Positions 34,950 to 43,461 are shown, counted from the stretch's first letter. The stretch is 64,000 nt of DNA from Microbacterium arabinogalactanolyticum (GCF_030268005.1 NZ_BRZC01000004.1:682001-746000), one strand, 5' to 3'. Made by a program: numbers and translations. Notes: generated from the letters alone by a model not told the origin.

Positions 34950-34981
34950 AGGCTGTTCCTGTCCTGCCATCGGAGCAGGAC
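34950..34981 (+). promoter_or_regulatory. Promoter -10 and 5'-end stem-loop of the rhlE-like mRNA
   Basis: TAGGCT at about 34950-34955 would place the transcript start near 34961. There a stem (34961-34967 with 34975-34981, GTCCTGC/GCAGGAC) begins. This leaves a 5' UTR of about 115 bases before GTG 35077. Long structured leaders are common on cold-induced DEAD-box helicase genes, but the role here is inferred. Confidence 0.35.
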
Positions 34982-35076
34982 CCCGCGCCTGTGGCAGCAG
35001 TTGACGGCGTGGATCACAACGAGGCGCCGCTCGCACGGCAGACCGCCGCGCACGCGCCGGACAGGCAAAGACAGAC

Positions 35077-36597
35077 GTGACATCATTCGCTGATCTCGGA
35101 ATCGATCAGGACATCCTCGACGCACTCGCCGCGAAGGGCATCGTCGACGCGTTCCCGATCCAGGAGCAGACCATCCCCCTCGGCCTCCCCGGCCAGGACA
35201 TCATCGGCCAGGCCAAGACCGGCACCGGCAAGACCTTCGGCTTCGGCATCCCGGTGGTGCAGCGCCTGGGTCAGGACCCGGAGCCCGGCGTCAAGGCGCT
35301 GATCGTCGTCCCCACCCGCGAGCTCGCGGTGCAGGTGTACGAGGACATCGACATGCTGACCTCGAACCGCTCCACCAGCGTGGTCGCCATCTACGGCGGC
35401 AAGGCCTACGAGGGTCAGATCGACCAGCTCAAGGCCGGGGCGCAGATCGTCGTCGGCACGCCGGGTCGTCTGATCGACCTGGCCAACCAGCGTCTGCTCG
35501 ACCTGTCGCACGCGACCGAGGTCGTGCTCGACGAGGCCGACAAGATGCTCGACCTCGGCTTCCTGGCCGACATCGAGAAGATCTTCTCCAAGGTGCCGGC
35601 CGTGCGACACACCCAGCTGTTCTCGGCGACCATGCCCGGCCCGATCGTGGCACTGGCCCGCCGGTTCATGACGAACCCCATCCACATCCGCGCGAACGAC
35701 CCCGACGAGGGTCTCACGCAGGCGAACATCAAGCACATCGTCTACCGCGCCCACTCACTGGACAAGGACGAGGTCATCGCCCGCATCCTGCAGGCCGAGG
35801 GTCGCGGCAAGACCGTGATCTTCACGCGCACCAAGCGCGCCGCGCAGAAGCTGGTCGACGAGCTCGGCGACCGCGGCTTCAACGTCGGCGGCGTGCACGG
35901 CGACATGGGCCAGGAGCAGCGCGAGCGCTCGATGGCGGCGTTCAAGGCGGGCAAGCGCGACGTGCTGGTCGCCACCGACGTCGCCGCCCGCGGCATCGAC
36001 GTCGACGACGTGACGCACGTCATCAACCACACCATCCCGGACGAGGAGAAGACGTACCTGCACCGCGCCGGCCGCACCGGCCGCGCAGGCAAGACCGGCA
36101 TCGCGGTCACGTTCGTCGACTGGGAGGACCTGCACAAGTGGGCCCTGATCAACCGTGCGCTGGACTTCGGTCAGCCCGAGCCGGTCGAGACCTACTCGTC
36201 GAGCCCGCACCTCTACACCGACCTGAACATCCCCGAGGGCACCAAGGGCCGCCTGCGCACCGCGCCGAAGGCCGAGAAGGCTCCGTCGGAGCGTCGCCAG
36301 CGCCAGCCGCAGAAGGCTGCGGAGGTTGCTGCCGAGGGCACCGATGACGGCACCACCCGTCGCCGCCGTCGCCGCCGTCGCGGCTCGGGCGGCGACCAGG
36401 TCGGAGCGACCTTCGCCGAAGGCGCCGAGACCACGGCATCCGCTCCTGCGGAGAGCACCCCCGCCACAGGCCGCGACGCGGACGGCGCCGGCACTCACGA
36501 CGGCGATGCCACCAACGAGCACCGGGACGGCAAGTCCGCCCCGCAGCGCCGTCGCCGTCGCCGCCGCTCCGGCGGTGCCGCGCCCACCGGCGCCTGA
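35077..36597 (+). CDS. DEAD-box RNA helicase (RhlE-like)
   Basis: A 506-residue ATP-dependent RNA helicase. Q motif is around DAFPIQEQTIPL, motif I GQAKTGTGKTFGFG near residue 47, Ia PTRELAVQV, II VLDEADKM near 152, III FSATMPG, V ATDVAARGID near 300, and VI HRAGRTGRAGKTG near 328. The last 120 residues are basic and low in complexity, with two Arg blocks near 428-434 and 488-495, likely an RNA-binding tail. Role: RNA unwinding in ribosome assembly or mRNA decay. A paralogue lies at 55829. Only a weak ribosome site precedes GTG 35077. Confidence 0.94.
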   Translation: MTSFADLGIDQDILDALAAKGIVDAFPIQEQTIPLGLPGQDIIGQAKTGTGKTFGFGIPVVQRLGQDPEPGVKALIVVPTRELAVQVYEDIDMLTSNRSTSVVAIYGGKAYEGQIDQLKAGAQIVVGTPGRLIDLANQRLLDLSHATEVVLDEADKMLDLGFLADIEKIFSKVPAVRHTQLFSATMPGPIVALARRFMTNPIHIRANDPDEGLTQANIKHIVYRAHSLDKDEVIARILQAEGRGKTVIFTRTKRAAQKLVDELGDRGFNVGGVHGDMGQEQRERSMAAFKAGKRDVLVATDVAARGIDVDDVTHVINHTIPDEEKTYLHRAGRTGRAGKTGIAVTFVDWEDLHKWALINRALDFGQPEPVETYSSSPHLYTDLNIPEGTKGRLRTAPKAEKAPSERRQRQPQKAAEVAAEGTDDGTTRRRRRRRRGSGGDQVGATFAEGAETTASAPAESTPATGRDADGAGTHDGDATNEHRDGKSAPQRRRRRRRSGGAAPTGA

Positions 36598-36610
36598 CGA
36601 TCACTCACGC

Positions 36611-36647
36611 AGCAGCCGCGCGTCCCGATCCGGGGCGCGCGGCTGCT
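36611..36647. terminator. Bidirectional hairpin terminator between convergent genes
   Basis: Twelve perfectly paired bases (36611-36622 with 36636-36647), extended by an inner TCCCG/CGGGG stem, 13 bases after the helicase stop and 37 bases from the PHP gene stop. Confidence 0.75.
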
Positions 36648-36684
36648 CCGCTTCCAGGGTGCAGCGCGCTGACGTGCTTCCCTG

Positions 36685-37560
36685 TCAGGAGCGCCGCGGC
36701 GGTGTGCCCGTGCCGCGGGCGATGATCCGGGCGACCATCTCGTCGGAGGTCGTGTTCTCTCCGGGGAGGTTCGGCTTGCCCGCGCCGTGGTAGTCGCTGG
36801 AGCCGGTGATGATGAGGTCGTGCCGCGCCGCGATCTCACGTAGCGCTCGCTTGCCGTCCTCGGTGTTCTCGCGGTGGTCGATCTCGAGTCCGCCGAGCCC
36901 CTCCGCGACGAGCCGGTCGAAGAACGAGACCGGCATCATCCGATCCCGGCCGGAGGTCGCCGGGTGCGCGATCACCGGCACTCCCCCGGCGCGGGTGATC
37001 AGCCGCACCACGGTGAGCGGGTCCGGCGCGTAGTGCGGTTCGTAGTAACCGGCACGCGGATGCAGGATGCCGTCGAACGCCTCCGTGCGATCGCGGACGA
37101 TCCCGCGCGCCACCAGGGCGTCGGCGATGTGCGGGCGGCCGACCGTGGCATCCGGCGTGGTCTGCAGCAGCACATCGTCCCAGCTCAGCTCGTAGTCGCG
37201 GGCGATGCTGCGGACGATCCTCTCGGCGCGACCGACGCGGTCCTCGCGGATCCGCTCGGTCTCGGCGACCAGCGCCGGATCGGTCGGATCGAACAGGTAG
37301 CCCAGCACGTGCACGCTGCGCCATTCGTGCCGGGAGGAGAACTCGATGCCGGGGATGAACGTCATCCCCAGCGCGACCGCGGCGTCGCCCGCCTCCTGCC
37401 AGCCCGTGGTGCGATCGTGGTCGGTCAGGGCGACGGTGCGGATGCCATGGGCGTGGGCCGCCCGCACGACGTCAGCCGGGGATTCCGTGCCGTCGGAGTG
37501 GTTCGAATGCAGGTGCAGGTCACTCGGACCGGAGACGGTGGAGTGGGCGCCCTGGGTCAT
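36685..37560 (-). CDS. PHP-domain phosphoesterase (YciV/RNase AM-like)
   Basis: A 291-residue PHP-family metal-dependent phosphatase. DLHLHSNHSDGTESP near residue 14, ALTDHDRTTGW near 44, PGIEFSS near 69, PVIAHPATSGR near 195 and ITGSSDYHGAGK near 260 supply the metal ligands of the trinuclear site. Relatives remove 3'-phosphates from nucleoside 3',5'-bisphosphates or trim short RNA. A role in nucleotide salvage is the likeliest reading. TACGCT (37567-37572) lies 6 bases before ATG 37560, so the mRNA is probably leaderless. Confidence 0.9.
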   Translation of the reverse strand: MTQGAHSTVSGPSDLHLHSNHSDGTESPADVVRAAHAHGIRTVALTDHDRTTGWQEAGDAAVALGMTFIPGIEFSSRHEWRSVHVLGYLFDPTDPALVAETERIREDRVGRAERIVRSIARDYELSWDDVLLQTTPDATVGRPHIADALVARGIVRDRTEAFDGILHPRAGYYEPHYAPDPLTVVRLITRAGGVPVIAHPATSGRDRMMPVSFFDRLVAEGLGGLEIDHRENTEDGKRALREIAARHDLIITGSSDYHGAGKPNLPGENTTSDEMVARIIARGTGTPPRRS

Positions 37561-37566
37561 CCTCCG

Positions 37567-37572
37567 AGCGTA
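37567..37572 (-). promoter_or_regulatory. -10 box of leaderless PHP-gene promoter
   Basis: TACGCT, then 6 bases, then ATG 37560. A divergent -10 (TAGGCT, 37602-37607) serves the next gene. Confidence 0.45.
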
Positions 37573-37601
37573 CCGCCAGGGGTGTCACAGCAAGATTCGC
37601 C

Positions 37602-37607
37602 TAGGCT
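37602..37607 (+). promoter_or_regulatory. -10 box upstream of the EEP-family gene
   Basis: TAGGCT, 8 bases before ATG 37616. Together with 37567-37572 it forms a compact divergent promoter in a 55-base gap. Confidence 0.4.
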
Positions 37608-37615
37608 TTCGGACG

Positions 37616-38641
37616 ATGCTACGTCTGGTCGGAATCCTCATCACCGTGCTGTTCGCGATCGCGACGGCGGTGCTCGTGTGGCCGCAGTTCTTCCACCTGG
37701 AGGACACGTTCCCGATCGCCCAGATCATCGCCTCCCGCGCTCTGGTCATCGGTGCGTTCCTGGTCGTCGCGGTGCTCGCGCTCCTTCTGCTCATCGCGAG
37801 GCCGCTGCGCGGCTTCGCGGCGTCGATCCTCATCGTCGCGCTGCTCGGCGCCGGGGCGACCGGGCTGGTCGGGGCGATGCGCGGCGTCGGCACCGGCATA
37901 CTGCCGGCGAAGACGGATGCCGCGCTGCGCGTGCTCACCTGGAACACCAACGGCGCGGCCGTGTCCGCCGAGCAGATCGCGAAGGTCATCGAGGAGCAGC
38001 AGGTCGATGTCGTGGCGCTGCCGGAGACCTCGGAGAAGGTCGGCGAGCGCATCGCTCTGATGATGCGTCAGGCGGGGAACCCGATGTGGGTGCACAACGT
38101 GAACATCCGCCCCGACGTGTCCAATGGGCCGCAGGCGTGGCAGACCACGATCCTCATCTCCGCGAAGCTCGGGAACTACTCGGTGATCGAGTCCTCCCGT
38201 GACGGTTCCAGCAACACCGGCTCGGTGCCGAGCGTCGTGGCGATGCCGGTGGACGGCAAGGGTCCGACGATCGTGGCCGTGCACGCGGTCGCCCCGCGCG
38301 AGAAGGCCATGAGCCGCTGGAAGTCGGATCTGGCGTGGATCGCCGATCAGTGCCCCGCCGGGGATTTCATCCTCGCGGGCGACTTCAACTCGACCCTCGA
38401 CCACATGGCGTCCTTCGGTGACGACGGCGGGACCATGGGGCGCTGCCGCGATGTCGCCAGCAGCACCGGGAACGGGATGCTGGGCACCTGGCCCGCGAGC
38501 GTGCCGGCACTGCTCGGTGCGCCGATCGACCACATCATGGCGAGCGAGAACTGGCGAGCCACCGGATCCGAGGTGCTCGAGGACGCCGGCGGCAGCGACC
38601 ACCGCGCGCTGGTCGCCCAGCTGGAGCCGGTCTCGCCGTGA
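37616..38641 (+). CDS. Membrane-anchored endonuclease/exonuclease/phosphatase (EEP) family protein
   Basis: A 341-residue protein. About three membrane helices fill residues 1-95 and are followed by an EEP (DNase I-like) domain facing outward. LRVLTWNTNGAAV near residue 104 (Asn), VVALPETSEKVG near 130 (Glu metal ligand), ILAGDFNSTLDH near 256 (Asp/Asn) and GGSDHRALVAQL near 325 (Asp/His) complete the active site. Substrate unknown: nucleic acid, nucleotide or a phospholipid headgroup are all possible. The frame is open to 37346, but ATG 37616 fits the -10 box and starts the first helix. Confidence 0.87.
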   Translation: MLRLVGILITVLFAIATAVLVWPQFFHLEDTFPIAQIIASRALVIGAFLVVAVLALLLLIARPLRGFAASILIVALLGAGATGLVGAMRGVGTGILPAKTDAALRVLTWNTNGAAVSAEQIAKVIEEQQVDVVALPETSEKVGERIALMMRQAGNPMWVHNVNIRPDVSNGPQAWQTTILISAKLGNYSVIESSRDGSSNTGSVPSVVAMPVDGKGPTIVAVHAVAPREKAMSRWKSDLAWIADQCPAGDFILAGDFNSTLDHMASFGDDGGTMGRCRDVASSTGNGMLGTWPASVPALLGAPIDHIMASENWRATGSEVLEDAGGSDHRALVAQLEPVSP

Positions 38642-38703
38642 CCTCGGACCGCGCGTGACCTCCGGCGGCGCCGGAGCACGAAGCGGGCTCCCTGCGTCGA
38701 TGA

Positions 38704-38709
38704 GACAAT
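38704..38709 (+). promoter_or_regulatory. -10 box of leaderless aminopeptidase P promoter
   Basis: GACAAT lies 7 bases before ATG 38717. This favours ATG 38717 over the in-frame ATG 38708, which overlaps the -10 box. Confidence 0.4.
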
Positions 38710-38716
38710 GGAGCAC

Positions 38717-40135
38717 ATGACCAGCGCTGAGAACGACACCGTCGTCGAGACCCCGACCGACGCTCCCAAGGACGCCAACAGCTCCCGCAAGCAGCCCTTC
38801 CCGCAGGGCTTCCTCGACACCATCTCGACCGGGTGGGCAGACCGCCCCGAGTCGCTGCCCGCCGCGCGCGCCCAGGCGCCCTACGCAACCGCCCGCCGCG
38901 ACGCCGTGTCGAAGGCCTTCCCCGGCAAGCGCCTGGTCGTCCCGGCCGGCTCGCTCAAGCAGCGCAGCAACGACACCGACTACCCGTTCCGCGCGCACTC
39001 GGCGTTCCTGCACCTGACCGGCTGGGAGAACGAGGCCGAGCCCGACTCCATGCTGGTGTTCGAGCCGACGGACGACGGACACGAGGTGACGCTGTACTTC
39101 CGTGAGCGCGCCGACCGCACCACCAGCGAGTTCTACTCGGATGCCACGATCGGCGAGTTCTGGATCGGCCCGCGGCCCTCGCTCGCCGGCGTCGCCGCCG
39201 ACCTGGCCGTGGCCACCGCGCACATCGACGCCTTCAGTGCCGGCGACGACGACCTGGTCGTGGACGCGGACGACGAGCTGACGCGCTTCGTCTCCGAGCT
39301 CCGCCTGGTGAAGGACGAGTTCGAGATCGCCGAGATGCGTCGCGCGGTGGCCGTCACGGCATCCGGGTTCGAGGACGTCATCCGCGACTTCGACCGCGCC
39401 GTCGCGCACCCGCGCGGCGAGCGCATCGTCGAGGGCGTCTTCCACCAGCGCGCCCGCAGCGACGGCAACTGGGAGGGCTACGACACGATCGCGGCCTCCG
39501 GCCCGCACGCCTGCTATCTGCACTGGACGCGCAACGACGGCACCGTCGTGCCCGGTGACCTGATCCTGCTCGACGCGGGCGTCGAGGTCGACAGCCAGTA
39601 CACCGCCGACATCACCCGCACACTGCCCGTGAACGGCACCTTCTCCGACGTGCAGCGCCGTGTCTACGAGGTCGTGCTGGAGGCCGCGGACGCCGCCTTC
39701 GCCGCCGCGAAGCCCGGTGTGCGCTTCCGCAGCGTGCACGAGGCCGCGATGAAGGTCATCGCCGAGCGCACGGCCGAGTGGGGTCTGCTGCCCGTGACCG
39801 CCGAGGAGGCGCTGGACGCCGACAGGGGCGGCCAGCAGCGCCGGTATATGGTGCACGGCACCTCGCACCACCTCGGGATCGATGTGCACGACTGCGCGCA
39901 GGCGCGCCGCGAGATGTACTACGACGGCATCCTCGAGGCCGGCATGGTCTTCACGATCGAGCCGGGACTGTACTTCCAGATCGACGATCTCACGGTTCCC
40001 GAGGAGCTGCGCGGCATCGGCGTGCGCATCGAGGACGACATCCTGATGACCGAGGACGGTCCCGTCAACCTCTCCGCCGACATCCCGCGCACCGTCGCCG
40101 ATGTCGAGGCGTGGATCGCGCGGCTGAAGCGCTGA
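38717..40135 (+). CDS. Xaa-Pro aminopeptidase (aminopeptidase P, M24B)
   Basis: A 472-residue metallopeptidase that removes N-terminal residues preceding proline. It has the N-terminal aminopeptidase P domain (LKQRSNDTDYPFRAHSAFLH near residue 80) and the pita-bread catalytic domain. Dimanganese ligands are visible: Asp in LILLDAGVEVD (about 283), Asp in TADITRTLP (about 294), His in HGTSHHLGIDVH (about 380), Glu in FTIEPGLYF (about 414) and Glu in IEDDILMTEDG (about 438). ATG 38717 is preferred over 38708 on promoter position. The phosphotransferase gene follows after 13 bases, probably in one operon. Confidence 0.94.
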   Translation: MTSAENDTVVETPTDAPKDANSSRKQPFPQGFLDTISTGWADRPESLPAARAQAPYATARRDAVSKAFPGKRLVVPAGSLKQRSNDTDYPFRAHSAFLHLTGWENEAEPDSMLVFEPTDDGHEVTLYFRERADRTTSEFYSDATIGEFWIGPRPSLAGVAADLAVATAHIDAFSAGDDDLVVDADDELTRFVSELRLVKDEFEIAEMRRAVAVTASGFEDVIRDFDRAVAHPRGERIVEGVFHQRARSDGNWEGYDTIAASGPHACYLHWTRNDGTVVPGDLILLDAGVEVDSQYTADITRTLPVNGTFSDVQRRVYEVVLEAADAAFAAAKPGVRFRSVHEAAMKVIAERTAEWGLLPVTAEEALDADRGGQQRRYMVHGTSHHLGIDVHDCAQARREMYYDGILEAGMVFTIEPGLYFQIDDLTVPEELRGIGVRIEDDILMTEDGPVNLSADIPRTVADVEAWIARLKR

Positions 40136-40148
40136 ACCGACACGCAGC

Positions 40149-41048
40149 GTGACGGGACGGATGCACGACGGACAGCTGGCCGTCGACGAGGAGATCGCGG
40201 CCGAGCTGATCGCCCGTGATCTCCCGTCGTTCGCCGGGCCGGCCGTCGTGGCCGTTCCCGGCGCCGGGACGGTGAACGCGATCTTCCGCGTCGGCGACGA
40301 GGTCGCCGCACGGTTCCCGCTGGCGCCGGCCTCCGCGGAGGAGCTGTCCCGCGAGGCATCCGGTCTCGCCGCCTTCGCCGCGGCGTCGCCGGTCCCCGCG
40401 CCGGTGCCGCTCGGCATCGGCGCCGGCGCCGAGCGGTACCCGTCGGCGTGGTCGCTGCAGAGCTGGCTTCCCGGCGATGTGGCGGACCCGTTCGGCAGTG
40501 CGGATTCGGAGGCGTTCGCCGAGGATCTCGGCGCGCTGATCCTCGCGCTGCGGGCGGTGCCTGTCGGCGCCCGGGTCTTCGACGGCCGCGGACGCGGCGG
40601 CTCGACGCAGGATCATGACGAGTGGATCGCGCACTGCATCGCGCAGAGCGCGGGGCTCGTCGACGTGACCGGCGTCTCACGGGCGTGGGCGGAGCTGCGG
40701 GAGGTTCCTCAGGCCGGCGAGCATGTCATGAGCCACCGCGACCTGACGCCGCTGAACCTGCTCGTGTCGCACGGCAGGCTCACCGGGGTGCTGGACGGCG
40801 GCGACTTCGGCCCGGCGGACCGTTCTCTGGATCTGGTGTGCGCCTGGCATCTGCTCTCCGAGGGGCCGCGCCGGCGTCTGCGCGAGGTCGTCGGGGCGTC
40901 GGACGCCGAGTGGCGGCGGGGTGCCGCATGGGCGCTGCAGCAGGCCATGGGGCTGGTCTGGTACTACGAGGCCTCCAACCCCGTGATGGCGGAGCTGGGA
41001 CGCAGCACCGCCTCGCGGGTGCTGAGCGATCAGGACGTTCTCGGGTGA
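40149..41048 (+). CDS. Phosphotransferase (APH/choline kinase-like), catalytic motifs intact
   Basis: A 299-residue small-molecule kinase. MSHRDLTPLNLLV near residue 194 is the catalytic loop (HxDxxxxN), and TGVLDGGDFGPADRSLDLV near 213 holds the second metal Asp (LDGGD for the usual IDWxD). Closest in style to macrolide or homoserine kinase-like APH proteins. The substrate is unknown and resistance should not be assumed. It makes a useful contrast with the inactive paralogue at 25439. Start GTG 40149 or ATG 40161. The stop overlaps the broken HAD gene start by 4 bases. Confidence 0.85.
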   Translation: MTGRMHDGQLAVDEEIAAELIARDLPSFAGPAVVAVPGAGTVNAIFRVGDEVAARFPLAPASAEELSREASGLAAFAAASPVPAPVPLGIGAGAERYPSAWSLQSWLPGDVADPFGSADSEAFAEDLGALILALRAVPVGARVFDGRGRGGSTQDHDEWIAHCIAQSAGLVDVTGVSRAWAELREVPQAGEHVMSHRDLTPLNLLVSHGRLTGVLDGGDFGPADRSLDLVCAWHLLSEGPRRRLREVVGASDAEWRRGAAWALQQAMGLVWYYEASNPVMAELGRSTASRVLSDQDVLG

Positions 41049-41369
41049 GCGGTGCCGGGCTGATCATCTTCGACCTCGACGGCACGCTCGTCGATCAGGA
41101 GGCGGCAGTCGGGCGCTGGGCGGACGAGTTCATCCGGACATACTCGGCATCCGCAAGCCCGACCCCGGTCTGCTGATCGTGCGGCGGAGCGCATCGGCGT
41201 GCCGCTGCGCGGCTGGATGGTGGGTGACGGGCTCGAGACGGACGTCGAAGCGGGTCGCAGGGCGGGGTTGCGCACGGCGTGGATCACCGATCACCCCCGT
41301 GCGGACGCGGCAGCCGACCTCGTGGTCGGCGATGTGCCTGGCTTCGCCGCCGCGGTGCTCAGCGACTGA
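41045..41369 (+). pseudogene. Broken HAD-family hydrolase (internal deletion and frameshift)
   Basis: From GTG 41045 the frame reads MSGAGLIIFDLDGTLVDQEA, motif I of a HAD phosphatase, and runs to ADEFIR near 41137. It then shifts. The next frame continues ILGIRKPDPGLL (motif III, K-P-D-P), and another frame gives AAERIGVPLRGWMVGDGLETDVEAG (motif IV, G-D-x-x-x-T-D) up to the stop at 41367-41369. About 100 residues of cap and core are missing between motifs I and III. The formal first-frame product stops at 41173 after 42 residues. It starts inside the phosphotransferase stop (GTGA), so the intact ancestor was part of that operon. Confidence 0.85.
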
Positions 41370-41955
41370 CGGGGATGCCCGCGTCGCAGAGCGCGGCGCG
41401 AAGGCCGACCTCGCCGGTGAAGTGGTGCGTGCGGATGCCGAGTGCCTCCGCGCCGGCGAGCTTGGACGACGAGTCGTCGGTGAACAAGACCTCGGAGGCG
41501 GGCAGGTCGAGCGCGTCCAGCACATGCTGGAACGCGCGAGGGTCGGGTTTGGCGACGCCGATCTCGGCCGAGTTGAAGACCGCGTCGACGTGGGCGTCGA
41601 TGCCCGAAGCACGAAGTTCGGCGCGGATCGTGTCTGTGCCGTTCGTGAGGATGGCGGTGCGGATGCCGCGTGAACGCAGTTCGTCGCCGAGCGCGAGCAT
41701 TCCGGCATCCGGAACAGACGGATGACGGCCCCATTCCTCCGCCGCCTGCGGATGCGCCAGCCGCTCCCCCACGATCCGCACCCAGGCTGCCCGGCTGATG
41801 CGCCCCGTGATGACCGGATCGAGCATCTCCCGAGCGAACGCGGCGGCATGGATGCTGCCGTCGAGCAGTCCATGGCGGGCTTCGATCGCCGCCACGTGAG
41901 CCGGATCGAAACGGCGCAGCACGCCGTCCAGATCGAAGACGACGGCGCGGATCAT
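41359..41955 (-). CDS. HAD-family hydrolase, intact
   Basis: A 198-residue HAD-like phosphatase. IRAVVFDLDGVLRRFDP near residue 3 (nucleophile Asp), AILTNGTDTIRAEL near 98 (motif II), IGVAKPDPRAFQHVLDAL near 134 (motif III Lys) and VLFTDDSSSKLAGAEALG near 158 (motif IV) are all present. It belongs to the small-cap HAD-IA group. Substrate unknown. It converges with and overlaps by 11 bases the broken HAD gene, to which it is not closely similar. ATG 41955 has the -10-like CACGAT (41962-41967) 6 bases upstream. Confidence 0.88.
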   Translation of the reverse strand: MIRAVVFDLDGVLRRFDPAHVAAIEARHGLLDGSIHAAAFAREMLDPVITGRISRAAWVRIVGERLAHPQAAEEWGRHPSVPDAGMLALGDELRSRGIRTAILTNGTDTIRAELRASGIDAHVDAVFNSAEIGVAKPDPRAFQHVLDALDLPASEVLFTDDSSSKLAGAEALGIRTHHFTGEVGLRAALCDAGIPVSR

Positions 41956-42023
41956 GGATCCATCGTGCCAGTGCCGGGGCGCGCAGATGTACAAGGCCCC
42001 TTTCCGAAGCGACGGCGGCACCG

Positions 42024-42029
42024 TAGCTT
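42024..42029 (+). promoter_or_regulatory. -10 box of leaderless alpha/beta hydrolase promoter
   Basis: TAGCTT lies 6 bases before GTG 42036. Confidence 0.4.
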
Positions 42030-42035
42030 GCTGGA

Positions 42036-42923
42036 GTGGAGTCCCTTCTCGAGATCGACAGCACCCGTCTCTTCGTCGACCAGCGCGGTCCCGAGGACGG
42101 GCATCCGCTGCTGTTCATCCATGGCGGACCGGGCAACCCGTGCTGGGACTTCATGGCATCGGTCGGCGATCTGTTCGCCGCCCGGGGCATCCGCATCATC
42201 GGCGTCGATCAGCGCGGCGTGCTGAGATCCGATGACCTGCCGGAGGCCGAACCGCTGACGATCGCCCTGCTGGTGCAGGACTTCGAGGGGATCCGCCGTC
42301 GGCTCGGCATCGACCGCTGGACGATCATCGGCCACTCCTCCGCCGGCGGCTATGCGCTCGAATACGCGCTGACGCACCCCGAGCACGTCAGCGGTCTGAT
42401 CCTGGACTGCCCGGCGCTGGACGCCGACGCCACCGATCGGCACCGCCTCCCGAGGGCGGCAACGATGCTGGACGAGGACGGCAACGCCGATGCCGCAGAG
42501 GTGTGCCGCACGCTCGCAGGTCTGGAACGTCGCCTGACCGCGGACGACCGCACCTGGGAGGCGATGCTGCCGCTGGGCCCGCGCTACCTGGACCTCTTCT
42601 TCCACGACGCGGCCACGCGCGCACGGTACGAAGACGTGATGGAGGCGGCTCCGAAGGGCCTCGACTGGGCGAAGGGGATGTCTCACCTGGCGCTGATGGC
42701 AGAGATGTACCGCGATCGCCGGCCGTCGCTCGCGTCGCTGACCGTGCCGTCGGTGCTGATCCACGGCGAGGATGACATGGTCGCGCCGCCGGTCGTGCGC
42801 GACGCCTACCGCACGGCGACCGGAGGGGACATCGTCACGATCCCCGACGCCGGCCATTTCGCGTTCGTGGAGCAGCCGGAGGCTTACGTGGACGTCGTCA
42901 CGCGATTCCTCGGGACGTTGTGA
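42036..42923 (+). CDS. Alpha/beta hydrolase (proline iminopeptidase-like)
   Basis: A 295-residue alpha/beta hydrolase. LLFIHGGPGNPCWDFM near residue 25 is the oxyanion HGGPG motif typical of the prolyl iminopeptidase group. IGHSSAGGYALEYAL near 97 carries the nucleophile Ser, LIHGEDDMVAPP near 242 the Asp, and AGHFAFVEQP near 273 the His. Likely a peptidase or esterase; the exact substrate cannot be set. GTG 42036 fits the -10 box just upstream. The gap 42924-42993 to the convergent NUDIX gene holds nothing recognisable. Confidence 0.87.
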   Translation: MESLLEIDSTRLFVDQRGPEDGHPLLFIHGGPGNPCWDFMASVGDLFAARGIRIIGVDQRGVLRSDDLPEAEPLTIALLVQDFEGIRRRLGIDRWTIIGHSSAGGYALEYALTHPEHVSGLILDCPALDADATDRHRLPRAATMLDEDGNADAAEVCRTLAGLERRLTADDRTWEAMLPLGPRYLDLFFHDAATRARYEDVMEAAPKGLDWAKGMSHLALMAEMYRDRRPSLASLTVPSVLIHGEDDMVAPPVVRDAYRTATGGDIVTIPDAGHFAFVEQPEAYVDVVTRFLGTL

Positions 42924-42993
42924 CGCGCGGCCGTCGTCGGCCTCAGCAGCATGCCCGGGCGAGCCGGCGCCTTCCGACCCGACCGGGTGGTGG

Positions 42994-43455
42994 TCAGGCG
43001 CGCGCCTCCTCCGGGGTTGCGGCGAGCAGGCGGAGAGCTCCGTCGGGATAGACAGGAAGCTGCTCGTCGTCGTCGGCGAGGGGCCGCCAGACGACGGGAA
43101 CCACACTTCCATCGCTCTCGGTCAGCGTTGCGCCGCGGAGCGCCGGCTCCGGATCGAGGCGTCCGGTGTAGACGAAGACCACCTCGTGGCCGATCACGCC
43201 GTCTACCTGGAAGATGTTCTCGATCGATCCCAGAAAACGAAGGTCGCGGATCGCGGCGGACAGCTCCTCGTCCACTTCTCGTCGAATGGCGGCTTCGTGC
43301 GTCTCGCCGAATTCGACGCCGCCGCCGATCAGCCGATGATATCCCGCGGGATTCTCAGTCGTCGGGGCGTTGAGGCTGACGGCGTGCGCAGTGCCCTCCG
43401 CATTCGGCGCGATGAGCATGGCCTTCACGCGGATGACGCTTCGATCGATCGGCAT
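42994..43455 (-). CDS. NUDIX hydrolase
   Basis: A 153-residue single-domain NUDIX protein. The Nudix box begins GGGVEFGETHEAA near residue 44 and ends IRREVDEELSA, so the Gly-x5-Glu-x7-Arg-Glu-x2-Glu-Glu pattern is complete and catalysis on a nucleoside diphosphate-linked substrate is expected. The specific substrate is unknown. The -10 box TAGCCT (43462-43467) lies 6 bases before ATG 43455, giving a leaderless message, and is back to back with the promoter of the efflux leader. Confidence 0.88.
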   Translation of the reverse strand: MPIDRSVIRVKAMLIAPNAEGTAHAVSLNAPTTENPAGYHRLIGGGVEFGETHEAAIRREVDEELSAAIRDLRFLGSIENIFQVDGVIGHEVVFVYTGRLDPEPALRGATLTESDGSVVPVVWRPLADDDEQLPVYPDGALRLLAATPEEARA

Positions 43456-43461
43456 CCGATC

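Noticed and set aside
40149..41048. Aminoglycoside or macrolide resistance enzyme
   Set aside because: The fold and catalytic motifs fit a small-molecule kinase, but no subfamily signature for antibiotic substrates is visible, so resistance is not claimed.
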